Source of the DNA: Brachynemurus nebulosus
Taxonomy: Eukaryota; Arthropoda; Insecta; Neuroptera; Myrmeleontidae
Reading direction: 5' to 3'
Length of the DNA: 64,000 bases
Assembly (NCBI GenBank): GCA_035578155.1
Contig: JAPWDM010000007.1
Coordinates: 37,980,413-38,044,412 of the forward strand
Shown here piece by piece: positions 12,164 to 24,957 of this stretch; positions within the stretch are counted from its first letter, which is position 1; every line of letters begins with the position of its first letter. Position numbers and translations under genes: made by a program. The notes beneath the pieces are model-generated. The model saw only the letters and a list, made by a program, of their open reading frames with translations. It ran no database searches and was not told where the DNA came from.

Positions 12164-13300
12164 AATTTTGGTGAATATTATTTTCGGTTTCTAGGAACCT
12201 CAAGACAAATTTCTGCCATGGTCCCGGGTTCAAGTCGCGTCATGACAGTGGCTGTAATAGCGAGCTTCCATTCTGGAAATTCGCTAAAAGAGTTCATCTA
12301 CTCAATTTTTGAATTCAGTATATACTTACCGATTTTAAGCATAACAAAAGCGGATAAATGGACTAAAATATTCCAAAATAACGTTAAATTTTCACTTTTA
12401 AAAGCCTCATTGTAAAAAACTCTATTCTAACAGTAGAATGTGTTTTTTCTGTGTATATGACAGAACTTCCAAATTCTCTACCAAAAAGATATTTTATATT
12501 CTTTACACATTCAGCCCCAAAATCGCAGTTTTCCACTCATGATATTCCCCTTATTTAAAAAAAAAAAAAACTCGCTCTTCATCTCAAACGTACGGTTGGT
12601 TAAGAAATTCCAAAGCATTGTCTCTGAAAGTAATTTCCTTATAATTTCAAACGGATCTATTTCAGAACAGACTTCATCAGGGAATTCGAGAAAATTCGTT
12701 TTGCGAAAAATCTGAACGGGATTCAATGTACAATTAAAACCAATTTTCCTTTAAACCAACTTTCTGTGATTCTGATATCCATTTCAAAAATTTCCGGGTT
12801 TCTGTACGTTCCTGTCCCATTAGAAAATTACTCGCACTCGAATAATGGAAATAAATGAGGAGAATTCAATAATGATCATTGCGTTCGCTAAACTCTCCGC
12901 TAGTTAGTCAATCAGTCACTGATAAAAGGTGGTTAAACGGGCACAGATACAAATCAAACATAACCAAAGCTCACATTTCCACCAATAAACACTAATCCCG
13001 CGCGATCCCTCACTTCACCCCATTCGTCAACCACTGCATCCGATAAAATAAAAAAGAACTCGGTGCCCCGATACATATTTATGTTTTAATAATAATAAAA
13101 TTTTGTGAAATTACTCTAATACATTTTAAAATGTTCAAATGATTAAAGTCAACTGGATTTAGTGGTCATATCAAAATCCCATTCAGTGACAACACACTGA
13201 ATATAGTATACAGTCATGTAGTTGACATGAACATGTTGTCACACAGTCTTTGCAACATTATTCGTAGGCTTGTGAACATTTTGTAAAAACATAGAAGGCG
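12164..13300. other. Noncoding spacer
   Basis: Contains a lone GGGTTCAAGTC (12227-12237) resembling a pol III B box but no tRNA fold. Otherwise nothing recognised. Confidence 0.4.
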
Positions 13301-13311
13301 AAAATAACAAG

Positions 13312-13745
13312 TAGTGATGAGCAAATGCAAGACCAAGACCAAGACTTGGCAGTCTTGGTCTTGGTCTTGTTCTTGCATTAAGAATCTTGGTCTTGGTCTT
13401 GCTAGAGCAGTTTGAGTCTTGGTCTTGGTCTTGCAAAATGCAGTCTTGGTCTTGGTCTTGCTAGAAAATCTTACACTTTCTTGCATTTTTTTATTACCGA
13501 ATTTTTTCCTTCTAAAATCAGAATTTTCTCTCTTTACGGTATTAATTATACTTTCAAACTATTTAAATAGTTTAGCAAGAGTCTTGCTTTTTTCTTGTTT
13601 TTGTCTTGGTCTTGCTCACTTGAGTCTTGGCATTGGTCTTGCAGCCATACTTATAGTCTTGGTTTTGGTATTGCTCTTGGTATACATAGTCTTGGTCTTG
13701 GTCTTGCAAAAAATGCAAGACCAAGACTAATTTTGCTCATCACTA
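13312..13745. mobile_element. hAT-type MITE with internal TCTTGG hexamer array, copy 1
   Basis: 434 bp. The termini TAGTGATGAGCAAA and inverted TTTTGCTCATCACTA are of hAT type. The flanks are a perfect 8-bp duplication ATAACAAG (13304-13311 and 13746-13753). The interior is mostly tandem TCTTGG/CTTGGT hexamers in several blocks, some inverted near the ends, around a unique core of about 100 bp. No coding capacity is visible. Confidence 0.9.
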
Positions 13746-14827
13746 ATAACAAGAAAAAAATTGTTGTCTTTGTTGATTTTTTATAATCTTTGCTTCCTAT
13801 GCAAGTGTTTCGTTTAAGGTTACGTTCTAATTAGTAACTTCTTCAGTATTCAGTGTAATTTTTTGTTTTAACTTTAAACCGAATTACATTATTTGACATT
13901 TATTTATTAATTCTTTGTGTACACGGAGAAACGATTGCTATAGGCAACAGTGACTATTTTTTTTTTTTAAGTTAATATCTTGAAAACTATACAACCCAGC
14001 AAATTCAATTTGTCATAAACTATTACTTAGTGTAATTTGGGGCTCATTCTATATATTAAACAGAAAAACCGGCTGTCAAAAACTAGAGCAGAATTTAAAG
14101 ACGTGTCTTCACCGAAGGAACACTGAGTCACTAGATTATTCACACAAATTTTGCAGTAAACAAAAAGAAACGGCTACTTAGACACGATGTTGCTAACTAT
14201 AAAAAATGGTAGATATAATGTGTCACTGCTCCCCTACTATCACTATCCTAACACCACTTTTTTTCGTATTTCAAAAAAATGTGTATCATATTTTCGGTGT
14301 TCCACTGTACAGTAAATTGATGAAAATTTATTCAGTGTAAGGGAGACATATGTGAAATATAACAAAAGATAATAACATGGAAAATATAAAGGCAAATGAT
14401 TTAAATTCATCTTAAATTTGTCTAACTGAATTATTAATATTAATAGGACGCTTATTAAACCTCTTCAAAAATACTCGACGCAAGTTTCGTTGTAAAAACT
14501 CAACAACAAATTTTCAGTTTAAAAACATACTTAATTTTAATTTATGCGTTAAAAGTAACTAAACAATTTGAAAGATTCACCGTAGAGTTGAATTTACATT
14601 TTATACTACTTTTAAAAGGTGCTAACACTATCTTCAAGAAATCGTTGAGTAAATTGTTGACGTTTTGTTTAAGAATGACATCACTAACGGACATTAAGCG
14701 GAGAAATATCTTTAGGCAGGCGGAATTTTTGGATTTGAACACAATTTTGGGAATTTTTGAAGTCTGGCATTTTATTTACTATGATCTTAAAATGTTACAA
14801 CATATTTTTTTAATATGTATATATAAA

Positions 14828-15282
14828 CCATGTGAGTTTTTTGAGAGTTGCTATTTCTATTACAACCAAATTTTTATAATAGAAATGGTACTAGAAAAGG
14901 TTTTTTTCTTGGATGTAATGGAAATGTAACCAAGAAAAACACTACCGGCTGAAGTAGCCTCAAGTACATAAGCATATTTTTACCGCCTAACTGATAGATT
15001 AAAGAAAAATTAAAAAATTAAGCTTGGGTAAAAAAAAATTTTTTTGTTCATTTATGTTGTTAATTAATGCATTAGATTACTTTTATCGAAAAATTAATAT
15101 ATAGTTCCATTTACAAATCTATAAGTTTGTATCATAGCTCGAAAACCCTAAGAGCTATAAAGCTGCTGACTATAGCAATCGGTTGCCCCCGTCGATATCT
15201 ACAACTCTTATTTGAACAATTTTTCGATTAAATCAACGGTCCGACTGTAATAAAAATGGCAACTCTCGAAAAACTCACCTAG
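14828..15282 (+). mobile_element. Tc1/mariner-like MITE family A, copy 1 (455 bp)
   Basis: Ends CCATGTGAGTTTTTTGAGAG and an inverted AACTCTCGAAAAACTCACCT. The terminal inverted repeat includes GAGAGTTGCCATTT on both sides. TATA follows the right end; the left flanking dinucleotide has decayed. Noncoding; the interior matches copies at 58623 and 62913. Confidence 0.85.
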
Positions 15283-15582
15283 TATATAAAAATGGCGACT
15301 GGCGACTCCACAAAAAATTAAAAAATGATTTTTTATATGCGCGTCCATTAAAAATTGAAAAGTTTAGCAAGCCTGGATAGAAGCGCTTAAATTAAGTTGC
15401 ACTGTACTTATTCAAAATGAAAGTTTCTAAAGCATGATTTCATTTATTGAACATATAATATCTGATACACTTTATAACAAACGCTAAATTACGGCGAATC
15501 TCTAGTTTCGTTACCCTTAAGCATTCAATTAACCAAATCCATGTCATTTTAGCCATCATATACGCGAATGTTATCAATTTGG

Positions 15583-15585
<3 letters not shown>

Positions 15586-15646
<61 letters not shown>
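15586..15646. repeat. (TA)n microsatellite, left of the MITE
   Basis: Uninterrupted TA tract abutting the 15646-15985 element. Confidence 0.95.
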
Positions 15647-15648
<2 letters not shown>

Positions 15649-15982
15649 TGGTCCAGAATTTTGTACAATAATTGCAAGAGCTGATAGTACATTCAAAAAT
15701 AATGGCATCTTTTTATGTACACTTTTTATATACGAGTATACTTTAAAAAAAATGACGCTTTTGAATAATTAATTCATTTTTTAGGGGTACGTAAGGGAAC
15801 ATTAGGATAATCGAATTTATGGTACTAATTAATCATAAATGATAGAATAAGTGCTAACAAAATTTTAATTATCCTAATGCAAAATATGCATCTCCAAAAT
15901 ACTAATTCGTTATTCAAAAGTGTTTGGAAAGTATTTAGAAAAATATGGTTTTCATCAATTACAGTGCAAACTCCTGGACCAC

Positions 15983-15985
<3 letters not shown>
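15646..15985. mobile_element. MITE of about 340 bp inserted in a (TA)n tract
   Basis: Ends TAGGTGGTCCAGAATTTTG and, inverted, CAGGTGGTCCAGGAGTTTG. Long TA runs lie on both outer sides (15586-15646, 15986-16111), as expected if a TA-targeting Tc1/mariner-like element inserted into a TA microsatellite. The interior is noncoding. Confidence 0.7.
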
Positions 15986-16067
<82 letters not shown>

Positions 16068-16068
16068 C

Positions 16069-16111
<43 letters not shown>
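15986..16111. repeat. (TA)n microsatellite, right of the MITE
   Basis: TA tract with several CA interruptions; the other half of the tract split by the element. Confidence 0.95.
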
Positions 16112-16113
<2 letters not shown>

Positions 16114-16521
16114 CACGTGAAACCGGCTCAAATCAAAATACAGTGGGCGACAGGAGCGTGGGTGAGGGGAGGGTGGCGCCATGCAGGTAATATAGAATGG
16201 GTGAAATATTTTACATTGTATGCCATCACAGCCTCTTTTAATTCAACGTAAATTTGATGTTTAATATAATTAGAATGTAATTAGAAATTGAGGCGAAATT
16301 TTGTTTACTTCATCGGCGAAGATCAGTCAGAAATACGGCTGATTCAGTATCAGCTGGTTCAGTAAGAGTTTGCTAATTCAAAGTCATTTATTTAAGCAAA
16401 CCCTTAATGAAATCTGAGAATATTTCCACGGTTATTGAAAATTTTTTTTATACTAAACTGCGATTTTGTACTTTAATTTGTATATATGAGGCAGACATAC
16501 GAATAAACCACAGATGACATT

Positions 16522-16827
16522 TCACACTCTTAAGTACATTTCTTTATGGGTCCTTTCTATCATTCCATTTGCACTTGGATGATAAGGTGTAGTTTGCAAC
16601 TTATGGATACCCAGCGTTTTACACACTTCTTTCATGACGTCCAATGTAAAATTGGTCCCTTGATCCGTCAATAAGCTGCGCGGAACTCCGTGTGTGGTGA
16701 TTATATGCTTCACAAATGCCTCCGCAACAGTTTCAGCTATTTGATCCGGTATTGGGATCGCTTTCAGATATTTCGAGAAATAATCCTGTACCGTAAGGAT
16801 GTACTTATTCCCGTTCATCGTTGTCAT
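16522..16827 (-). pseudogene. Gypsy-type retrotransposon integrase core fragment
   Basis: A 101-residue open frame matches the integrase catalytic core of Ty3/Gypsy-like retrotransposons. It has NKYILTVQDYFSKYLKAIPI (first Asp), HGVPRSLLTDQGTNF (second Asp) and TTPYHPSANGMIERTHKEM (Glu), so the DDE triad is still readable. The flanks do not continue into reverse transcriptase or LTRs and the frame stops shortly after the Glu, so this is a truncated remnant. It lies 400 bp past a (TA)n tract. Confidence 0.85.
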
Positions 16828-16859
16828 ACATACGAAGAATTTTGAATATCGCTCTGAAA

Positions 16860-18650
16860 ATTTGGGAATATATTCTCGCGATGTTTTACTAGTATTTTAT
16901 GGAAAAAAAATTGAATTTTTTTTTAAGTCTCTCTTGTGAAGAACATTGTACGATGTAACACTATTACGAGAATAAATTTAATTGTCATTTTATCAAAATT
17001 AATTTCCCAGAGATTCTTGTAGCGTATCCCCTTAAGCAAATTTTTCTTACAAATCAACAACCGGAACAATATTTATAAATTTTATTTATCAACAGGGGAA
17101 CAAACCGAAATAAATAATACACAAATGAAAATGTACAATAACAAACAAATACAATTAAACCGGTCTACTAAATAATGTACGACTTCCATATGTGAAAAGT
17201 ATCATTCATTAAGCGCATGCCTATGTGTCATTATAACACCAAAAGTTCCGTTACCAATTTCGGTGAATCGTATCTATAAATTACCCATAGGGAAACAATA
17301 AATTAGGACATTTCTATGCATTTACATTACATTATTATAATAGTATTGTGAATATTACCGTATTACATTACCAACATTTAGTTTAACAAAAAGTGATATC
17401 AGAATGGAAAATAATTTTTTAATTATTGTGAATAATTTTATTTTTATTTTCATTGTTTTGAAAAACAAAATGTAATACCCATTAAAACGTTATACAATTT
17501 GCCGCCAGGCTTTAAATAATGCAAATGTCAAAACAATTTTTTTATTTTCAAAAATATTTTAATATACAAAAAATTGTTTTAAATTTTTTTTAATAAAATA
17601 TTGCATTCACGACTACCATGAAATTGTTCATTTATTGTAGATAAACTATGTTTTACATACAGTTGTATATACGCCTGTGTGTAAAGTATCACAGCTTGCT
17701 ATTGTATATTATATTAAAACCTGTACAAATTTTTACTCAACAACTGAAATTTTAAATTCTTTATATTTATTGTGAATTTCATGTTAGTCGTAGATAAAGT
17801 ATGGTACGTAACTCGATTGTAAGGCATATTACACACTTGCGCGACTCTGGCGTAACTTTTTCGCTAGAGTGTAATATGTAACTTACAACCTCAATCACAT
17901 AATATACTATTCAAACTGTTATTCTAACTGCTAGATTAAATGTTACAGAAAATTTAAAGGGTATCATTTGGTCTAGATTTTCTGGAAAATCTACCAAATT
18001 CTATGTTTCTATTTCAAAATATTTTTGGGAAATAAATATATAGAATCTGTTTATAATTACGTATATTATATATCGGAAAATTATTTTGAAAATTTTTTTT
18101 TTAAATATTGCTATCAAAACTGGCGTAATATTTTTTAATTTGCTTCCAACTTTTTTGACCAGCTTTCTTGGATGAAATTTTTCCCCATTGTAAAAAGTAG
18201 CCTATACTTTTCTACGTCTCCCCGACTATCATTATCTAAAGTTTCAAGTCAATTGACTAAGCGGTTGAAGTTTAAAGGCGCGATACAAACAAGGTTTTAA
18301 ATCGAATTTCCCACAGGAATAGGATATTTCCCTAAAGTTAAAAGTAGCCTATATTCTTCTCCGCCCCTCAGAGGCTTGAAAGCGATACAAACTAACTTAC
18401 TTTCGTATTTTTAATATTATTTAGGAACACAAGAGGCTATAAAATCTAAAATACTTGGAATTTCTTAAATTCAAAAAAAAATTTTCAAATGAAAACCAAA
18501 AGGTACCCTTAATAAAAATTTTTTGATTCCTCGAAAACATTCTTTTGCTTGCCACTAACAAAACTCTCATTACATCAAAACGCCTGTTAAATCACTTTAT
18601 ATGTTATTTTCTGGAACTAATTTTTGAGTTTTTTTTAATAATCGTATTTT
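16860..18650. other. Noncoding spacer or intron upstream of the first Gfrl exon seen
   Basis: A+T-rich with only the small hairpin at 17819-17886. No signal-peptide exon for Gfrl could be found here. Confidence 0.45.
17819..17886. repeat. 68-bp imperfect hairpin
   Basis: GTAAGGCATATTACACACTT is mirrored by AGTGTAATATGTAACTTAC with a short loop. Possibly a very small MITE; could be chance decay of a larger one. Confidence 0.5.
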
Positions 18651-18657
18651 CATTTAG

Positions 18658-21600
18658 GTCCAACCGATTTAACAAAATTTGCGTTCAAAAGTACATGTCA
18701 TATTGCACTGGAAAATTGCAATAACGATTACATGTGCCGCGCGGCACTGCAACCGGTTCTACTCTATTGTGACATGGCCAATTGTCATCGAAACTCGTGT
18801 ATGGAAGCATTACAAAATTTATACCATAAACCAGAATTGTCGTGGAGTCTGGAAATTGCATTTTGTTTGTGCAAGTAAGATCGACTTTATTAGATTGTTG
18901 ATACCAAACGTTACTCAAATGTTTGTTTCTAGAACATCGGATAATAAGCAAGACGCTTGTCTAGTTGCTCAAGAAAAACTACATCCAATTTGTGCTCAAC
19001 GTGTCGAGGGCAGTTCAGTGATTCCGGCATGTCACACACTGGCTGAAGAGTGTCGCAAAGATAAAGATTGCAAGTATGTGTCCTCGACAACCCGACACTA
19101 TGGTTTCAACGACAAAATTATTTGGCCAAAATAAATAACACTTTGTAAAAATTAAGAATAAATTGGGTGTCACAGAAACCATAGTGAATCGCCGAGAACA
19201 TTCCACATTGATTGTGATTTTCGCCTGTTTTTTTTTTAGAGCGCGTTTAGAGTTCTATGAACAGTCGTGCGCGGTGGATATTACGACGACAAAGTGTGCA
19301 GGTCCACCGTCTAAGTGTCGAATTGCAATGTTGGGAATACTTGGCACGGAATTGCGTACAACGTGCGGATGCAAGGGGACGGATATCAAACAAATATATG
19401 TGTGTTTGGGTTGGCAACGGTTATTGTGGGTAAATCCATGCGTTGGTAAGTAAACACAAGTCTATCCTAATTCCAAAGGTAATTCCATGTGAAAGGTAAT
19501 TTTTCTAATCAAGGTTATCGTGATATTTTGAAGTGATTTTCCTTTACTTTCCGTTTTTGGTACATTAAATTTTATTGCTTTTGCTAAGATCTCGTTGTGT
19601 CTTGGATGATTTTTTATTTTTTTTATTTTTTGAAATGTATGTATCTGAATATTAACAATATCTGTTCAAATTTATTGCTACTTGAAATTTTCGCACGGAC
19701 CAATTAATTAACATTGGGTTGTCATTTCTGAATTTTACAGTCCAGTCACAGAGTGACTTCCACATTAAGAATGCCGCAACTGAGTTGGCGAAATTGAGCA
19801 CAACACCGTCAACAACAACCACCGTGGTTCAAACGGTGCGTACCTCGTGGCGTGCTGATATTCAACAGAAGTTGACAACACTGCCGGCATTGTCGATACC
19901 GGCCACGACGACCACGGTAACAACAGAGACCACAGAACTGTTAACAACCACCGAATTAACAACCACACCGATTCCGACAACTATGGCCACCACCACATCA
20001 ACTGTACCGCCAAGTAAATGTTTACACGAATATTTCTGATGCAAGTGTAAGAGTGTCATTTAATTGTTTGAATTATTTTGTGTATTTTAGGGTACTGTGT
20101 TGTCCAAAAACCACATCACAGTATTCAATATATTCGTGAAGGGAAAAGCAAAAGGGTAAGCAAAGTCTTTAAGCTTCTTAAATGTTCTCTCCACTTCTGT
20201 TTTTTTTTTCTATTTTTCCCATTTTTTATATTTTGCATCGTTTTCGAGTTACGGCACTTCTACCGAAAACAATTTTCACCCTCTAGCGAATCAACGATTT
20301 GTTATAGAGAAATTTCGACTTCAAATCCGTGATTAGGGTGGCAAAATTTCGAGTGACATTTACACATATCATTTGCAATAGCTATTCCCACGGTTTACAA
20401 AGAAAACTATCAGTGGTAAAATATCTTTTTTTCAGAATTTCAGTATGTTTTGTACATAAATATGAGAAAATGTTACGCCTATGGTATTTAGATATTCATT
20501 ACCAATATTCTGAAGAAAAAAAAAATTGTACCCAGTGACATCATTGAGTATATAAAAATTTTTAAAGCTCTAAACATCGTTATTTTAATCATAAAAATTC
20601 AATAAAAAACGTAATTATCGGTTTTCGGTACTGATTTTTTCATTTATGACAAAACTAAAACCATAAAATCACAAATAAGTCCCCTTTTATGACAAAGCTA
20701 ACGTTTCTTAACATAACGTTTCTTCCGTTCCAAATTACCCTCATACCGCAATATTATTCAAAATAAGGACCTGTTCTGGCTTCAAGTTGGAAAAAATTAA
20801 AATTTTTACCGTGATGACGTCATACAGTGAAATTTTCAAAAGCATAAAAATCATAAGTTTAAGGTTAGATACGCGAAACTTGGAGCGAATCTTACTTTTG
20901 TACAGCCATTTTTTTTTATTCTTCACAAAATTTAACATTTCTCGTTAAAGGTTTTTTTTCAATTTTTTTTTTTTCACATTTTTATTGCCCAGCTAAAAAT
21001 ATAGACTTTGTAAGATGACCAAATATTTTATATTAAATAAGTAGGTTCTTATATTTGTTACGCGATATCACATTGGCGATTGGTCATTTAGTATAGTAAC
21101 TGTATCACGCGATATCGCGCGATCGGCAATGAAAGTGTTAACACTTCATTGTTCAAAGACTTTTTTCAACAGTGTACAGTTCAATCCTTCTATAACGCGG
21201 AACAAAACGTAATAAAAGTCCTCTTACAACGCGATACTCTTATAACACGGTTTCCATAGAACTCTTGCTTTGTCTTTCATAACCATAAGTATCGTTACTT
21301 AATGCTACCTGCGTGTTTAAAATATTTACTTACTTCCAAGGTCACATATGGTCCAAGTTTCCATATAACACGGTTTCGATAAAACACGGTACAGAAAAAA
21401 AATGTTTACTAATTCCGTGATTTCTTCAGGGCCATGCCTAGGTCTTCAGGGTCCCCGGGGCAGTAAGTTCATTCGGAGCCCCTACGCCGCCCCGGGCAAA
21501 AACAATAAATTCCGCCCCCGGCAAAAAAAGCTGCGACTTTTTTTTGCTCGTCAGTCGTTAAAGTTCCACCCCCTGGCAAAAAGAAGCGGCGACCTTTTTT

Positions 21601-23718
21601 TGTGTTTTTGCTTGTCAGTCGTTTGCTGCCCTAATTTTACAGAAATACCGCCCTTAAAATTTGCCAAGAAATTACGAATTTCTTGTATTCTCCCGAGTGC
21701 CTCAGCCTAGTTATGGGCTTGGGTTTCTTTCAACACAGTTTCCACATAACACGATGCAAATTTTAACCGTATTATAAGGGGACTAATTGAACTGACAAAC
21801 GATATCTCAATTTGTTTCCACATTATGTCCCATCACTAACCGAATAATTTATCGATAAATTTTTAGCTTTATCGCGAGGATGAACTCGAATGTTCGGATT
21901 TGTGTCAATGCGCCGAAACACTGACATGTCACACAATATGCGTGGATCGTATACCATGCAAAACCGAATTTGCATTCTATAATCACGCATCGCCGGCCTA
22001 TCAAGCGTATCGAGGACGTTGTCTGTGTTATTCCGGGCAATTTATCTGTATGCGTCCCACACCGGGTAAGATAAATGACAATCGTAACACCGGTGCCGGT
22101 GCCTACGTTAACAAATCAATTATTAATTACAGGTGAATATAATATATCAGGCGGTGGTGTTTATCTATTCCTGGGCTACAGTGAAACCGATGAAGCGCTA
22201 CTGAAACCGCACAGTAACTTCACGGTACAGGATGTTGCGGCATCGTTACAGGAATTTATGGTGCAAGAAATGGATAACAAAGTTAGTCGTTACATATCAC
22301 CCAACATCAATTAACCGAATTCTCGAAGTGAAACTTCTTACGCGACGTATATCCAACCCTCTCGAATATCGTGTGAACGACACATATCTACTATTAAACA
22401 GACAAGTACTAATTTACAATCAAACAATGAAAATATTTATGATTAGAAAATTTTTTGTACAGAGGATAAGTAGAGATTGCATAAAAAACAGATAAAAATA
22501 CGATGCCAATGGGGTGTGGCACACAGTACTCCTTGGTAATTTAATGCGGGACTAGCAGTAAATAAGATATTGACATTTAATGGGATTTCATGGTAGCACC
22601 GTGGATACTATTACTCCGAATGCAATGAAATTTGTAGGGGACCATCTACGAACCAGACCGCATAATTTCTGGTAATTTCATAAAAAAGAATTTAATAGTT
22701 CACTTGGTGCAATTTAGTGTATTAATGGAATCATATGGTGCGGCGTAGCTACCGTTACTCCGATTTCGATTAAATTCATAGGAGACCATCTAGGAACCAA
22801 ACTGCATAATTTCTGAAAATTTCACTAAAAACAATCGAATAGTTCAGAAGTTATGCTACTTGGTGCAAACTGACGACACACAGACGGACAGACAGGCGGA
22901 CGTTCGGACAGACACCAAGCCAAAATTGTTCAAGAAGCTCTAAAACGTAAAATGTGCGTAAAAAATTTTATTTTGGAGGGAAAAAATTTTTTATTTTTCA
23001 AAAGTGATCACAGTGCTTTCGCTACTTTTGTGCCATGAATCGGGACCGCATAAAAAAGTATCATAGAAAATACATACCTAACTCAAAATCTCACAAATTC
23101 ACTAAAAAAATTTATTTTCTAAACAAGATTTTTGTACATTCTTGCATTATGTGATGATTAAATACGCTTGGACAGTCTGCAACCAACCTTACCGGAAATG
23201 AATCTTTAAATTCTGAGGGACATTTTTTTATATACATAGGAAGTTTCACTTCGGTCGTGTGTTCCATGACGCATACAAGTTCTTTTTCTTGAATACATAT
23301 ACTCAATTTGATTTTGCATTTCAGACAACCTGTCAATTATCGATATTCAACGTAACCAAAGCCAATGTAATCCTCGTGGCGAAACTTCACGACGAAAGCG
23401 GCGAAACTGACGAATCAAAAGTATCAAACATAATTAAATTTTCATTACAACAAGATTTTATATAAAAAATTTTTATATTTTCAGGAAAAATGTGCAGCAA
23501 TATTAGAAAATATTAGTGAAAAAATCAATAATCAACACCCGGAATTCAATTCCCATCTACTCCTGTCGATATTCAAGATGGCGGAAGTTGAAGTTGTGGA
23601 AACAGGTACAAACTCCAATCAAAAACAGACAACACACAATCCATGTTTAATAGTGTTCGCCACTGTGGCATTAATTCTGGTACATCGAATTCAAGAAAAA
23701 TCCAGCCAGTTCATCTGA
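18658..23718 (+). CDS. Gfrl: GDNF family receptor alpha-like protein (3' nine exons; 5' end not placed)
   Basis: Exons: 18658-18874, 18933-19073, 19240-19445, 19741-20013, 20091-20155, 21867-22065, 22133-22281, 23325-23420, 23485-23718; all joins are in phase and encode about 525 residues. The first three exons carry the cysteine spacing of GDNF-receptor (GFR-alpha/GAS1) domains, including CRAALQPVLLYC, SCMEALQNLY and the family phrase WQRLLWVNPC. Exon 4 is a Thr-rich mucin-like linker of about 90 residues. Exon 6 is a further Cys-rich segment (CSDLCQC..CHTICVDRIPC). The last exon ends with a short hydrophobic stretch (CLIVFATVALILVH) and a polar tail, so membrane attachment by a TM or GPI signal is inferred. 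GFR-alpha proteins are cell-surface receptors for GDNF-type ligands or related partners. The 21177-21794 MITE lies in intron 5. An AATAAA stands at 23978. The signal peptide and first exons are missing from this model. Confidence 0.85.
21177..21794. mobile_element. 618-bp pogo/Tigger-like MITE in Gfrl intron 5
   Basis: Ends CAGTTCAATCCTTCTATAAC and inverted CAGTTCAATTAGTCCCCTTA. ATAACACGGTTTC-type motifs repeat inside, as in Tigger-like elements. It holds a G+C-rich insertion of about 300 bp (21421-21720) bounded by GCCATGCCTAGG and CCTAGTTATGGGC. Confidence 0.6.
22590..22990. repeat. Interspersed repeat in Gfrl intron 7 with duplicated 160-bp unit
   Basis: Two diverged copies of a unit containing GGNGACCATCTACGAACCAG and GCATAATTTCTG, followed by a GGACAGAC-rich tract (22876-22920). 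Similar in style to the 34381 repeat; the class is unresolved. Confidence 0.5.
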
Positions 23719-24291
23719 TACATTCGTAATCATCATTCATGATGTGTCATCGCTAAAATTAACTAAAAACACAAAAAACAGGCACAAATTTTTTTTATTA
23801 AAGAAAAATGGAAATATAAAAAATATTGTTCACACATGATTTACATATCTCTATCCAAAAAAAAAAAAAAAAAAATTAAAAATTAACAAAAACAAAAAAT
23901 TTATTAAAATTATTGAATTATTGTAAAAATTTGTTATTTTATACTTAAAAAAAAATTTTATATTATTTATAAAATATAATAAACAAATTGGTTATCTAAA
24001 ATAAACGGTATGTTCAAATGATGCTATTTTTCGTATAAAATATTTAAATATATTAATTTTTATAGTAACAGCAATAAAATTTACGTACGTACGCGATCTT
24101 TTGAACAATCTAGTAATATATAACCAAAAAGAAATTATCAGAAGAAAAATTTTTGAATGGCAATAAAAATATTTTCAGTTACTTCTTTTAGAGAGACTTG
24201 AGGTCAAATTATTTCAATAGCAAAAAATGTATTGTATTCCATTGAATTTTGAAAAATTTTAGCACAATTATTTGCAAAATTATCAAATGGA

Positions 24292-24348
24292 TATACAGGA
24301 TGTAAACAAAACAAATGTGACACGCTCGTTTTATTTACACCCTGTATA
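24292..24348. repeat. 57-bp palindromic mini-element with TATACAGG ends
   Basis: TATACAGGATGTAAACAAAA is mirrored by GTTTTATTTACACCCTGTAT with a 16-bp centre. The outer motif is shared with the element at 1848-2130. Confidence 0.55.
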
Positions 24349-24835
24349 TGTATATGTTCTCTTGTACACCCATCAGAGAGGACATTTAATTACTGAACAA
24401 AATCGTTTAGGTCAATTAAATATTACTACAACAAAATATATACATTATATTTATAAGCATTATATATTAAATTTTAGCTTAATAATGCCCAATAGGCTAC
24501 TTTGTATAGGTTTCATTAAAATTTATCGAAAATCAAAGAAGGAAATCGCCACTGGTTTCCTTCCCTGGTTGACACAAAATAAATAAAATTTGTTATCAAA
24601 AGTTTTTTAAACAAAATTAAAAGGTACACTAGCTTTGTTCCTACACATGTTGAACGAAACGTTGTACGGTTATGACATGCGCACAACGAATTCAGTGGTT
24701 GCTGAATGAGTATTTTTGAAAATTGATTGTTTTTTTTTTCGAAAAAATTTAAAGACAAGTCTTTGCTTAAATATTTTTAACTGGGCAATAAATTTTTCCT
24801 TTCTGAATCTAGTGAAGAATTTATTATTTTGTAGT

Positions 24836-24957
24836 AAATCCCAGATCGATTGCAACACATGCGAAAAATTATACGTTGGACAAACCAGTAAAAAATTAAA
24901 TATCAGAAATTTTTGTGAGAAAGAAGTACAAATATATTATTTTTACTGTAAGAAATA
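24836..24957 (+). pseudogene. Probable Penelope-like retroelement GIY-YIG fragment
   Basis: A short open frame reads QIDCNTCEKLYVGQTSKKLN, which resembles the Cys-containing GIY-YIG endonuclease start of Penelope-like elements (C-x-x-C..YIGQT..L..R). No reverse transcriptase was recognised nearby, so only a scrap remains. The match is short. Confidence 0.5.

Noticed and set aside
12215..12245. Possible tRNA from GGGTTCAAGTC
   Set aside because: No A box, acceptor stem or anticodon arm can be drawn upstream; the left side is a TA repeat tail.
13214..13786. Repetitive Leu/Val or Gln/Asp/Lys/Thr-rich frames
   Set aside because: They are frames through the TCTTGG hexamer array of a hAT MITE; same at 62081-62567.
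14588..14929. 113-codon plus frame
   Set aside because: It runs into MITE family A copy 1 and shows no protein motif.
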